Source: CAZWCX01 sp964632945
GTDB taxonomy: Bacteria; Planctomycetota; MHYJ01; WSZJ01; CAZWCX01
Assembly: GCA_964632945.1 (NCBI GenBank)
Contig: CAZWCX010000149.1
Span: 1-15,169, forward strand
DNA length: 15,169 bases
Direction of reading: 5' to 3'
Below the pieces are notes generated by a model. The model was not told where the DNA came from, ran no database searches, and worked only from the letters and a program-made list of their open reading frames with translations. Numbering within the stretch: the stretch's first letter is position 1; every line of letters starts with the position of its first letter. The position numbers and the translations under genes were made by a program. Positions 1-7,595 of this stretch are shown here, piece by piece.

Positions 1-15
1 GTTCGGCCGAGGTGA

Positions 16-96
16 TTTTCGCGCCCGGCGAGGCGCGAGGAGGAGGCGATGCCCCCGTGCATCGCCGACGACGAGCAACGAAGCCCGGCGCGAAAA
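16..96. repeat. Nested inverted repeat at left edge
   Basis: The outer arms TTTTCGCGCC (16-25) and GGCGCGAAAA (87-96) are perfect complements. Inside them GGCGATGC (45-52) and GCATCGCC (59-66) form a second perfect 8-bp stem with a 6-nt loop. The two nested stems imply a folded single-stranded DNA or RNA of about 80 nt. It lies in a gene-free stretch at the window edge and is followed by a motif (127-144) that recurs at the right edge. This could be a dispersed REP-like element or a small structured RNA. The inverted repeats are seen directly; membership of a repeat family is inferred. Confidence 0.6.
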
Positions 97-311
97 GCGA
101 CCGGACCAACCTGGGAAATCAAGGTTGAAGCCCCACTAGCCGGGCGGACCGCCGGGGCAGGCCGCAGGCCCGTCGGCGCGTCGCGGAGAGGGGCATCCGG
201 CGACCGGCGGTGGTCGCCGGGGTTCGGCGGAACGGCAGGCCGGGCGCGACGCGCGCGAGCATCGACCGGTCGAGCCCGGGGGTTCCCGCGCAGCGACGGC
301 GCAGGGCCGCA
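97..311. other. Intergenic, no supported gene
   Basis: Open frames cross this region on the plus strand, but their translations are almost only Arg, Gly, Ala, Pro and Ser, with no domain and no ribosome binding site, as expected from GC-rich non-coding DNA. The only notable item is GAAGCCCCACTAGCCGGG at 127-144, which resembles 15082-15100. Confidence 0.5.
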
Positions 312-336
312 CCCCGGGATGGCGCGAATCCCCCGG
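312..336 (-). terminator. Hairpin just after the DUF3187 gene
   Basis: CCCCGGGAT (312-320) faces ATCCCCCGGG (327/328-336) across a short loop, with a small bulge. It begins two bases past the stop codon of the minus-strand gene. No T-run follows, so it would be a GC-hairpin-only terminator or a 3' end stabiliser. Confidence 0.4.
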
Positions 337-337
337 G

Positions 338-1375
338 TCAGAATCCGATCTTCGCGCCGATCTGCACGCCGAAGTCCGCGGAGTTGTCGTACTTGAACTC
401 GTTCTCCACCAGCCCGAGGTGGAACTCCACGTCCTTCCAGGGCTCGGTCTTCATACCGAGCGCATAGGTGAAGGCGAAATTCTGCAGATTGCCGCCGCCT
501 TCCTGGAACTGCGACGACTGATAGAGGGCCTGCGCGAAGATCGAGGTGGCGTCGGTGCACGCCCACTCGATGGCGAATCCGAACACCCCGCGCACGTCCT
601 TGAGGTCGATGTCGCCCAGGTCCGGATCGCTGTAGAACATGCCCCCGCCGTGGAGGTGGAGATAGAAGTCGCCGGCGACGTGCTTGGAGAGGTAGGCGAA
701 CAACCCGGCATCCACTCCGTCCGATCCGGAGATCTCGTCCCCGGTATGGGTCGGCGGTCGGAGCTCGAGGCCGAGGGTCACCGCCGGCAGCCACGTCCCG
801 CCGTCGGTCAGGTTCGCGCGGGCCCGCAACGTGACGTTTCCGAGGTCGAATCCCTCGTCGTCTTCGTCGTAGAGCCCTCCGTCGTCGTCGGTGATGGTGA
901 CGTTGTAGTCGTCCTCATCGAACCGGTCGCGATCCCCGTTGCTGTAGCCGAAGAGGTCGTGAAACCCTTCGATGAACGAGTCCATCGACCCGCCCCCCCG
1001 CCACAGCAGCGGGATGTCGATGCCCACTTCGAGCCAGTCGGTGGCGCCGTAGCTCACCCCGGCGACCGTCTCCACCGTCTCCCCGTCGATGCGGAAGAAC
1101 CGGCCGCGACGGGTTCCGAAGGAGTTGCTCCAGTTGAGCGAAAGGGAGGCCTCCCACGCGTCCTCGGAGACGATCTCCGCGCCCCGGGGGATCATCTGGA
1201 GCGTCCGGTGGCTGACCAGGAAATTGTCCTTGATGGGGACCGGTCCGCGTCCATAATTGAGGTAGGCATCGTCGGAAGGGGCACTCCCCTCCTGCGCCTG
1301 CGCGGTCGCGAGCAGCGGACCGACGAGGAACGCGCACAACAGAAGGGCTTGAAGCCCGCGCGATCGACGTCGCAT
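338..1375 (-). CDS. DUF3187-family outer-membrane beta-barrel protein
   Basis: The protein has 345 residues. I start it at 1375, not at upstream frame openings, because a GGGGGT ribosome site lies just upstream and the N-terminus then is a classic signal peptide: RRRSR, a hydrophobic stretch at about 8-24, and a cleavage site near ATAQA/QEG (27/28). Residues about 44-150 carry the DUF3187 pattern: GPVPIKDNF, then a tyrosine/aspartate-rich strand, then DSFIEGFHDLFG (132-143). The rest alternates like beta-strands with many aromatic residues and ends in ...AKIGF; a C-terminal Phe is the usual signal for outer-membrane assembly. An acidic loop (about 148-177, mostly Asp/Glu) could bind cations. 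The family has no established substrate. The gene stands alone, with its own promoter at 1419-1447 and a hairpin after its stop. Confidence 0.85.
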   Translation of the reverse strand: MRRRSRGLQALLLCAFLVGPLLATAQAQEGSAPSDDAYLNYGRGPVPIKDNFLVSHRTLQMIPRGAEIVSEDAWEASLSLNWSNSFGTRRGRFFRIDGETVETVAGVSYGATDWLEVGIDIPLLWRGGGSMDSFIEGFHDLFGYSNGDRDRFDEDDYNVTITDDDGGLYDEDDEGFDLGNVTLRARANLTDGGTWLPAVTLGLELRPPTHTGDEISGSDGVDAGLFAYLSKHVAGDFYLHLHGGGMFYSDPDLGDIDLKDVRGVFGFAIEWACTDATSIFAQALYQSSQFQEGGGNLQNFAFTYALGMKTEPWKDVEFHLGLVENEFKYDNSADFGVQIGAKIGF

Positions 1376-1418
1376 GACACCCCCAATTTCTTCGGTTTTC
1401 GGCATCGGAAACGGTGAG

Positions 1419-1447
1419 ACGGTATCGTCTTGCGTGCACGGTGTCAA
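1419..1447 (-). promoter_or_regulatory. Sigma70-type promoter for the DUF3187 gene
   Basis: On the minus strand the -35 box is a perfect TTGACA (1442-1447), the spacer is 17 nt, and the -10 box is TACCGT (1419-1424). Predicted transcription starts near 1412, giving a leader of about 37 nt before the ATG at 1375. The -10 box is embedded in GACGATAC, also found at the promoter of the next gene upstream. Confidence 0.65.
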
Positions 1448-1516
1448 GCGAAACCGAATCCGGCACTCCCGGATCCGACCCCGGATATTGTCGGCCGTTC
1501 CGGGGCGCGCGCTGAA

Positions 1517-1532
1517 GGGGCGCAGGCGCCCC
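1517..1532 (-). terminator. GC hairpin between vWA and DUF3187 genes
   Basis: GGGGCGC and GCGCCCC are perfect complements separated by two bases. It lies 60 nt past the vWA gene stop and upstream of the DUF3187 promoter, where transcription of the vWA gene should end. There is no T-tract. Confidence 0.35.
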
Positions 1533-1582
1533 GCGGGGGAAAGCCGATGCCGAAAGCGGGCTGCCGGCGCTTCGAGGACCCG

Positions 1583-1601
1583 GGGGGAGAATCACTCCCC
1601 C
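1583..1601 (-). terminator. Hairpin spanning the stop codon of the vWA gene
   Basis: GGGGGAG (1583-1589) and CTCCCCC (1595-1601) form a perfect 7-bp stem with a 5-nt loop that contains part of the TGA stop at 1592-1594. It may act with the 1517-1532 hairpin as a two-stem transcript end. Confidence 0.4.
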
Positions 1602-4336
1602 GCGATGTGCACGAAGGTGCCCTGGTTCTGTTGCGCCAGCGACGAGAGGAACTCCAGGTCCATCCCGGACCGGCCCAGGGCGATCACGTGGACGCGCATC
1701 TTGGCGAAGCGATTCCGGTCGTTGAACCAGGCCAGCAACTCGCGGGTGCGGGTGATCTCGCCGTTGGTCGGCGCGCCGTCGGTCAGAAACAGGACCGTAT
1801 CGGCCGTGGACAGGAGGGACCGGTCGAAGGTGTCCTCCTTGCCGATGCCGAACACCTCCTTGAACGTGTCATGGTAGTTGGTCTCCCCGTCCGGGACGAC
1901 CCCGCGCACCTTCCCCTGGGCGCTCGACCGGTTGGACTCGGCGGCCTCGACGAACCCGGATTTCCAGGGCGGGAGCACCTTGGTCGAGAAGAAGTAGAGG
2001 TTGAACTTCGTCCGCGGGTCGAGCTTGCCGATGGCGTCGACCAGTTCTTCCTTGGCCACGCCCATCTTGTCGCCGGCGGTGTACGACTTCTCGCTTTCCT
2101 TCCCTTCGATGATGACCTTCTCCTTCCGCGACCAGCGGATGAGGTCCTTCATGCTGCCGGACACGTCGAGGACGAACAGCACGTTGCGGGAGTAGATCTT
2201 GATGCCGTAGTAGGTCGGGACGGTGCGCGTATCCCCCTCGGAGGTCGTGGTGGGAGGCTTCGGGGGCGCGCCCGTGAACGAGGCCTCGTATTTGTCCCAC
2301 CACTCTTTCCATCGCTGCGCGTCGGGGCCGAAGTTCATCCCGGTGAGGCGGGACAGGGCGCGGGCGATGTCCTCCGCGACCCGTCCTTCCTCCCCCTGGA
2401 GCCGGTCGACGAGGGGGCGGATGCCGTCCTTGTTGCCGAGGGCGGCGAGGGCGTCGGCGGCGGTCACGCGCACCTGCCAGGCGGGGTCTTTGAGTCGCTG
2501 CGCGACGTGGACCGCCTGCCGGGCCGCGGCCGCGCCCCAGACGGCAAGCGCGTCCATTGCCGCGATGCGCACCTTGGGCTCCGCGTCGCCGAGCAGGAGC
2601 GACACCGGCGACACGCCCGCCTCGTCGCCGATGCGGGCGAGGGCCTGCGCGGCATTGGCGCGCACCAGCCAGGAAGGGTCGGTCAGGGCGGCGATCAGGG
2701 CTGCCACCGCCGGACCGTCCTTGGCCTCGCCGAGGACGCGGGCCACGTAGGCTTTCTGGACGCCGGACGACTTTTCCAGGCCCAGCGTGCGCAGATAGGC
2801 GAGGACCTCCTGCGACCGCGTGGTCGCCAGGCCGAGGGCGATGGTCTCCCGCACCAGGTCGGAGCGGTCGCCCGCGATCGAGACCAGCACACGCGCCGCG
2901 GTCACGTCGTCGACCGGGGAGATCGCCCGCACCATCGAGGCGCGCACGTCCGGGTTCTTCTCGCGCAGGATGTCCGCGAGGTCCTTGCGCAGTTCGCCCT
3001 GGGTCTGCCCGGCTTCCGCGTCCCGCCCGGCGAGCGCGCCGGGGACTTTGCCGGTCAGCACCCACTGGCGCCAGCACTCGTCGAAGTTCTCGGGCGTCCA
3101 CTCCAAGCTCTCCTTGAACGCCTGCCGCTGTTCGGTAGAACCCTTGATCGCGCGCACGGTGGCGGCGAACTTCTCGCGGTCGTACGCGACGCCGAACTCG
3201 AAGTAGCTCCACGCCTGCATGTGCGCGGCGAAGTCCATCTTGCTCTGGACGCTGATCAGCATCACCTCGCTGAACGGCCGATGGCCCCGGGTTTGACAGG
3301 CGGACTGCAGTTTGCCGTGCCACCCTTTGCCGCTGCGCACGATCGCCTGGGTCTCGTTGCCGCAGAAGATGGCGTGGTCTTCCAGGCGCTTCTGGATGCG
3401 GCAGAGCCAGTGCGCCGCTCCCTCATAGATCCATTGCGGAGTGTTGCGTTCGTAGTCGAACTTGCGCAGGCAGGCGCCGAAGACATGGCCGAGCTGATGG
3501 CGGACCTGGGCGTGCAGGCCGTCGTCGTCGCGGTCGGTCTGGAGGCAAGGGACGAAGACGTTGCCCCCGAACGCCCCGCCCACCCCCTTGACCTCGCCGC
3601 CGCCATAGAGAAGGGTCGAGACCGGATTGCCGAGGTAGGTGGCCGAGACCTTTTTCTTCGTCGACTCCGAGGCGACCAGGAAGATCGCGATCCGCCCCCC
3701 CAACGACAGGTCGGTGCCGAACACGTCGGTGAAGTCGCGATACGCCTGCTCCGCGCGGGTGAGGAACAGGTGGGCGATCTCGTGGGTGCGGATCTCGCGC
3801 GGCGGTCCCTTGGCCATCGGGACCTGGAGCTTCGGAATGTCGCAGACGAGGTAGAACCGATCGCTCACGACCATGACGGGCCGCGACCCGAGCACGCGCG
3901 TCTCGCGCTCCATCTCGACTTTCAGCGCGTCCGCCGGCGGATCGCCCTTCTTGTCGCCCAGGCACTTCGGGCACTCGGGCCAGTTGGCGGACTTGCAACA
4001 GGGCGCGAGGTGTTCCTCGCTGCACTGGAGGCGCCAGGATTCCGAGTGGCGGCGCAGGAAGCAGACGACGTTCTTTTGTCCCGCGCACGAGCCGTTCCAC
4101 CCCTCGGGCAGGGGGCGGGCCAGGCACGCCGCGCCGTCCTTGCCGCAGCAGGGACAGGGGCACGGGTCGAAGACCGGCACGCCCGGGTACTTGAGGTAGT
4201 GGACGCAGCCGGAGCCGTCGCGACACGAGCACTCGGCGCCTTTCGCGCTGGCGCCGTCGCCGGCGCGGGCCGGGGAGGGGAAGGCCGCGACGACGGCGAA
4301 GAGGGCGGCCAGGGCGGCGACGCGAACGCAACGCAT
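1592..4336 (-). CDS. Secreted Cys-rich / gluzincin-like / HEAT-repeat / vWA protein
   Basis: The protein has 914 residues. The start at 4336 is chosen from GGAGG 7 nt upstream and the signal peptide that follows (hydrophobic 4-20, cleavage near ARA/GDG). Residues 36-125 hold 15 cysteines, probably disulfide-bonded or metal-binding. Residues about 150-400 resemble Peptidase-MA-like gluzincins: the expected zinc motif is H280-Q-L-G-H284, with Gln in place of the catalytic Glu, followed by WIYEGAAHW carrying the third ligand Glu. A second HEIAH occurs at 185-189. HEAT repeats fill about 448-664, then the linker W..WW, then a vWA domain (about 715-914) with an intact metal site: D724-x-S726-x-S728, T819, D853. 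The role is likely an exported adhesion or scaffold protein. Protease activity is doubtful. It is monocistronic with its own promoter. Confidence 0.85.
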   Translation of the reverse strand: MRCVRVAALAALFAVVAAFPSPARAGDGASAKGAECSCRDGSGCVHYLKYPGVPVFDPCPCPCCGKDGAACLARPLPEGWNGSCAGQKNVVCFLRRHSESWRLQCSEEHLAPCCKSANWPECPKCLGDKKGDPPADALKVEMERETRVLGSRPVMVVSDRFYLVCDIPKLQVPMAKGPPREIRTHEIAHLFLTRAEQAYRDFTDVFGTDLSLGGRIAIFLVASESTKKKVSATYLGNPVSTLLYGGGEVKGVGGAFGGNVFVPCLQTDRDDDGLHAQVRHQLGHVFGACLRKFDYERNTPQWIYEGAAHWLCRIQKRLEDHAIFCGNETQAIVRSGKGWHGKLQSACQTRGHRPFSEVMLISVQSKMDFAAHMQAWSYFEFGVAYDREKFAATVRAIKGSTEQRQAFKESLEWTPENFDECWRQWVLTGKVPGALAGRDAEAGQTQGELRKDLADILREKNPDVRASMVRAISPVDDVTAARVLVSIAGDRSDLVRETIALGLATTRSQEVLAYLRTLGLEKSSGVQKAYVARVLGEAKDGPAVAALIAALTDPSWLVRANAAQALARIGDEAGVSPVSLLLGDAEPKVRIAAMDALAVWGAAAARQAVHVAQRLKDPAWQVRVTAADALAALGNKDGIRPLVDRLQGEEGRVAEDIARALSRLTGMNFGPDAQRWKEWWDKYEASFTGAPPKPPTTTSEGDTRTVPTYYGIKIYSRNVLFVLDVSGSMKDLIRWSRKEKVIIEGKESEKSYTAGDKMGVAKEELVDAIGKLDPRTKFNLYFFSTKVLPPWKSGFVEAAESNRSSAQGKVRGVVPDGETNYHDTFKEVFGIGKEDTFDRSLLSTADTVLFLTDGAPTNGEITRTRELLAWFNDRNRFAKMRVHVIALGRSGMDLEFLSSLAQQNQGTFVHIAGE

Positions 4337-4423
4337 CGTGGGCCTCCGATCGGGGGGTCTGCGCCGCCGGATCCGCGCCGCGGCGGAACCATCCGCCGGG
4401 TCCGGTCGACCGGGGCGCGATTC

Positions 4424-4452
4424 AGCGTATCGTCCGGCGGCGCCGCGGTCAA
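4424..4452 (-). promoter_or_regulatory. Promoter for the vWA gene
   Basis: On the minus strand TTGACC (4447-4452), a 17-nt spacer and TACGCT (4424-4429) form a sigma70-like promoter. The leader would be about 80 nt to the ATG at 4336. The -10 sits in GACGATAC, as at 1419-1447. Confidence 0.55.
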
Positions 4453-4510
4453 CGGCCACGGGGATTCGCCCCGGCGCGCCGCTTTCCCGCCACGAGAAAA
4501 AAAATAGCCC

Positions 4511-4539
4511 TTGCGTTTCCGGCCGAGGGCGGATATGAT
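4511..4539 (+). promoter_or_regulatory. Promoter for the RNA helicase
   Basis: TTGCGT (4511-4516), a 17-nt spacer and TATGAT (4534-4539, five of six consensus bases) read toward the helicase. An A-rich run lies just upstream at about 4496-4505, like an UP element. The start would be near 4546, leaving a leader of about 340 nt. It is back to back with the vWA promoter. Confidence 0.6.
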
Positions 4540-4545
4540 CCCCGG

Positions 4546-4883
4546 CGCTGCGTAATCGAAAAGGTCGGTGGCCGAGCGCCGCCGCGGCGAGAAACGGTTT
4601 CGAGCACGCCGCGGACGCGAGAACGGCCGAATCGCCCGCCTCGATGATCCTTCCCCCGAGGCCGGTCCTTCCCCCGCGGAAGCACCGAGCCTCTACGGGC
4701 CCGCCCAGGGCGGCCGGCACCTCGCGCCGGAGCCGCAGGCCCGTGACGATCCCGCCCTGATGCGTTTCCCGGCGCCGCCGCGCGTGGCCCGGCGGGCGAC
4801 GGCAGGGCCGCGCCCGATGCTTTGAAGGTTCGACCCCAGCCGCGTACGGCAAGGGTCACATCATTTCCACTCGAAAGGTATTT
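4546..4883 (+). promoter_or_regulatory. Long structured 5' leader of the helicase mRNA
   Basis: About 340 nt separate the predicted start from the ATG, with no supported gene inside. Two stems are visible. CCGCGGCG (4582-4589) pairs perfectly with CGCCGCGG (4607-4614), and its loop contains a GAAAC/GTTTC dyad. ACGGGCC (4695-4701) pairs with GGCCCGT (4738-4744), with a further CCGGC/GCCGG stem inside. CCTTCCCCCG occurs twice at about 4648-4678. Long leaders are known from cold-inducible helicase genes of other bacteria, so temperature or autoregulatory control is a fair guess. Confidence 0.45.
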
Positions 4884-6224
4884 ATGCAGTTCTCCGATCT
4901 TCGGCTCGTCGAGCCGATCCTTCGCGCGGTGGTCGCCGAAGGGTATCAGAACCCCACCCCGATCCAGGCCAAGGCGGTTCCGCACGTGCTCGCGGGCCGG
5001 GATGTGCTCGGCCGCGCGCAGACCGGCACGGGCAAGACCGCGGCGTTCGCGCTGCCCATCCTTCAGCGCCTGGGAGCCCCGGGCGGACGGCGTTCGGCCG
5101 TGCGCGCCCTGGTCCTTTCCCCCACGCGCGAACTGGCGCTCCAGATTCATGAGAGCTTCCGCTCCTATGGCCGGCATACCGGCCTGCGAGCGGTCGTGAT
5201 CTACGGCGGCGTCGGGCAGGAACCCCAGACCCGCGCCCTCCGCGACGGGGCCGACATCCTGATCGCCACCCCCGGCCGGCTCCTCGACCTCATGGAGCAG
5301 GGCTGGGTCGATCTCCGCAATATCCAGATCTTCGTCCTCGACGAAGCCGACCGGATGCTCGACATGGGCTTCATCCACGACATCCGCAAGGTGGTCGCGA
5401 AGCTTCCCCGCGAGCGGCAGACCCTGCTCTTCTCGGCGACCATGCCGGAAGAGATGGTCCGGCTGGCGGGATCGATCCTGCGCAATCCGGAGCGCGTCGA
5501 AGTGACTCCGCAGGCGACCGCGGCGGAGACGGTGGACCACTCGGTCTACTTCGTGGACAAGGGGAACAAGCCGCACCTGCTGCGGCACTTCCTCGCGCGC
5601 ACCGACGCCTCGCGGGTGCTGGTGTTCACGCGCACGAAGCACGGGGCCGATCGGGTCGTTCGACATCTGGGGCGCACGGGCGTGGCCGCGGAAGCGATTC
5701 ACAGCAACAAGTCCCAGGGCCAGCGCCAGCGCACCCTGGCCAACTTCAAGTGCGGACGAACCACGGTACTCGTGGCCACCGACATCGCCGCGCGCGGGAT
5801 CGACGTCGACGACGTCTCCCACGTGGTGAACTTCGACGTCCCGAACGTGCCGGAGACTTACGTGCACCGAATCGGCCGCACCGGCCGCGCCGGCGCGAGC
5901 GGCACCGCGGTGTCGTTCTGCGACGCCGAGGAACGGGCGGATCTGAAGGCCATCGAGCGGCTCCTGCGCCGGCCCATCGCCACGCGCCAGGATCATCCCG
6001 AGTACCCGGCCCGCCCGACGGCGCCGGAGACTCGACCCGCCCAGGCGGCGCACGGGTCCGCCCACGCCCGCCGGCCGTTCAACGGTCCGCGCCCCCCGGC
6101 CCGCCACCACGAAGAGCGGCCGCGAACGCTCGACCGCCAGGACCACGGCGCACCGCCGCAGCCCGCGCACGCCCGGGACGGCCGGCGCTTCGAAGGTCCG
6201 CGCCGGGAACGGCGCCGCTGGTAG
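4884..6224 (+). CDS. rhlE: DEAD-box ATP-dependent RNA helicase, RhlE type
   Basis: The protein has 446 residues and all family motifs in order: Q motif (F3, NPTPIQ 23-28), Walker A AQTGTGKT (45-52), PTREL (80-84), GG (108-109), TPGR (129-132), DEAD (153-156), SAT (184-186), VFTRTK (247-252), TDIAARGID (299-307) and HRIGRTGR (328-335). IHSNKSQGQRQRTL (272-285) matches the RhlE signature in this region, which separates it from CsdA and SrmB. After about residue 370 comes a tail rich in Arg, Pro and His, expected to be disordered and to bind RNA. It unwinds short RNA duplexes during ribosome assembly or RNA decay. The ribosome site is weak (AAAGGT, 4 nt before ATG). It is monocistronic with a long leader. 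Confidence 0.95.
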   Translation: MQFSDLRLVEPILRAVVAEGYQNPTPIQAKAVPHVLAGRDVLGRAQTGTGKTAAFALPILQRLGAPGGRRSAVRALVLSPTRELALQIHESFRSYGRHTGLRAVVIYGGVGQEPQTRALRDGADILIATPGRLLDLMEQGWVDLRNIQIFVLDEADRMLDMGFIHDIRKVVAKLPRERQTLLFSATMPEEMVRLAGSILRNPERVEVTPQATAAETVDHSVYFVDKGNKPHLLRHFLARTDASRVLVFTRTKHGADRVVRHLGRTGVAAEAIHSNKSQGQRQRTLANFKCGRTTVLVATDIAARGIDVDDVSHVVNFDVPNVPETYVHRIGRTGRAGASGTAVSFCDAEERADLKAIERLLRRPIATRQDHPEYPARPTAPETRPAQAAHGSAHARRPFNGPRPPARHHEERPRTLDRQDHGAPPQPAHARDGRRFEGPRRERRRW

Positions 6225-6237
6225 ACCCCGGGGACCC

Positions 6238-6271
6238 GGCGGGCGCACCGGGAGGACCGGCGCGCCCCGCC
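6238..6271 (+). terminator. GC stem-loop after the helicase
   Basis: GGCGGGCGC (6238-6246) faces GCGCGCCCCGCC (6260-6271), complementary with bulges, 13 nt past the helicase stop. No T-run follows. It is a plausible but weak terminator. Confidence 0.3.
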
Positions 6272-6435
6272 GCACCTCGGACCCGAGTCCCGCCGGGAAA
6301 CCGTCGTCGCGCCGGAGCGTGCTCGCTGCCATCCGCCCTCGCGGATCCCGCGCGCGCGCCGCGATCTTCTCACCGCTTCGCTCCAGATCCAACCCGCAGG
6401 CGAAAACCTCGAGCGAGTCCGCCGCCTTCTCCCAT

Positions 6436-6454
6436 CCCGCCGTTCGTCGGCGGG
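6436..6454 (+). terminator. Perfect 7-bp hairpin in the helicase-SPFH gap
   Basis: CCCGCCG (6436-6442) and CGGCGGG (6448-6454) enclose the loop TTCGT. It lies between the helicase and the promoter at 6501. The rest of 6225-6500 shows no gene: the frames give Arg/Pro/Gly-rich nonsense. It could end read-through from the helicase. Confidence 0.35.
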
Positions 6455-6500
6455 CGAACGCGGTCCGTCGTTGACCCCGACCGCCCGAACCGGAAAAGCA

Positions 6501-6529
6501 TTGTCCCGCGGCGGGCGATCCGCTAGGGT
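6501..6529 (+). promoter_or_regulatory. Candidate promoter for the SPFH gene
   Basis: TTGTCC (6501-6506), a 17-nt spacer and TAGGGT (6524-6529). The -10 matches only three consensus positions, but spacing and position fit. The leader to the chosen ATG at 6700 would be about 165 nt. Confidence 0.4.
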
Positions 6530-6699
6530 TTTTCCGGGGGGCGATTCGGGCCCTGGATTCAAGCAGCGATGTTCCCCTCGGGACGGCATCCGCAGGGATC
6601 TGTCCACCCATGAGGGAACGATTGTCCTGCGCATCGGAGGTCCATCGGGCTCCGCCCCCCACCGATTTCCCCCGGATCCCGGCGCGGAGCAAGGCCGCC

Positions 6700-7476
6700 A
6701 TGCTGCGAACCGACACGATCGTCAAGGAAGGAACCTGCGGCGTCCTCTACGAGGACGGGGCCCTTTCGCGCATCCTGAGCCCCGGCCGCTACCGGTTCTG
6801 GACCTGGTGGTGGGAGCCGCATCGGCAGATCGTGACCATCGACCTCCGGGAGTGCTCCACCACCATCCGCAACCAGGAGATCCTCACCTCCGACAAGGTC
6901 GCCGTCCGCTTGAGTCTCCTCGTCTACTACAAGGTCACCGACGCCCGCGCGGCACTGCACAACGTCGAGGCCTATCTGGAGCGCATCTACGAAGACGTCC
7001 AGCTCGCCGCGCGACGCTTCCTGTCCACGCGCACGCTCGACCAGATCCTGCGCGACCGCAACGACATCTCCGATGCCGTGCGCGAAGACGTCAAGGCCTC
7101 CGCGCAGTCGTACGGAGTCGAAATCCGCCGCGCGGACGTCAAGGATCTCGCCTTTCCGGGCAACCTGCGCGAGATCATGAACAAGGTGATCGAGGCCGAA
7201 CGCGAGGGCGAAGCGAAGCTCCTCGAGGCCACCAAGCGCGCCGAGGTCGCCCGCATCGAGGCCGACGCGCAGGCGCGCATGACCGCGCAGCGGATGGAAG
7301 CCGACGAACGCTCCGCCGACCTCTACCACCGCCATCCCCACCTGCTCCGGCTCAAGGAGTTGGAAACCCTCAAGGAGATCGGCGCCAAGGGCGGGAACCA
7401 CTTCTACATCGGGCTCGGCGACCCGATGCCGCCCATGCCGGCCACGCGCAAGGACGCCCGCAAGGAAGGGAAGTGA
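6700..7476 (+). CDS. SPFH/Band 7 (stomatin-like) protein without membrane anchor
   Basis: The protein has 258 residues. The SPFH/Band 7 domain covers about 5-160: PGRYRFW (28-34), the TTIRNQEILTSDKVAV strand pair (54-69), the ARAALHNVE helix (82-90), and the conserved segment ending NLREIMNKVIEAEREGEAK (155-173). Residues 163-215 are Glu/Ala/Arg-rich and should form the coiled coil that drives oligomer rings. The tail has EIGAKGGNHFYIGLG (226-240). Bacterial slipins usually begin with a membrane hairpin; none is present here. An in-frame ATG at 6610 would add 30 residues without hydrophobic character, so I prefer 6700, where GGAG lies about 10 nt upstream. It probably scaffolds or sequesters a partner at the membrane face or in the cytoplasm. 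The usual NfeD partner is not adjacent. Confidence 0.85.
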   Translation: MLRTDTIVKEGTCGVLYEDGALSRILSPGRYRFWTWWWEPHRQIVTIDLRECSTTIRNQEILTSDKVAVRLSLLVYYKVTDARAALHNVEAYLERIYEDVQLAARRFLSTRTLDQILRDRNDISDAVREDVKASAQSYGVEIRRADVKDLAFPGNLREIMNKVIEAEREGEAKLLEATKRAEVARIEADAQARMTAQRMEADERSADLYHRHPHLLRLKELETLKEIGAKGGNHFYIGLGDPMPPMPATRKDARKEGK

Positions 7477-7481
7477 CCCGT

Positions 7482-7508
7482 GGAGCGATGGCGTCGTCGC
7501 ATCGCTCC
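7482..7508 (+). terminator. Perfect 9-bp hairpin after the SPFH gene
   Basis: GGAGCGATG (7482-7490) and CATCGCTCC (7500-7508) are exact complements with a 9-nt loop, starting six bases after the SPFH stop. No T-tract follows. The position makes it the likely transcript end. Confidence 0.55.
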
Positions 7509-7595
7509 GCCGAGCGTCCCGCGCGCCCGCCCCCTCCCGCACGGGCTTCGCCTTCGCTCGACTGAAATCGACCTCCAAGCGCGGACCGAATCGGG

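Noticed and set aside
1430..4507. A plus-strand open frame of over 1000 codons opposite the vWA gene
   Set aside because: It is the antisense shadow of a gene with clear domains. Its translation is rich in Arg, Gly, Asp and His with no motif, a usual by-product of very high GC.
4337..4852. N-terminal extension of the vWA protein by 172 codons
   Set aside because: The extension is Arg/Pro/Gly-rich, crosses both divergent promoters, and would bury an obvious signal peptide that has its own ribosome site.
4449..6725. Long minus-strand frame opposite the helicase
   Set aside because: The helicase has every family motif on the plus strand; the opposite frame has none.
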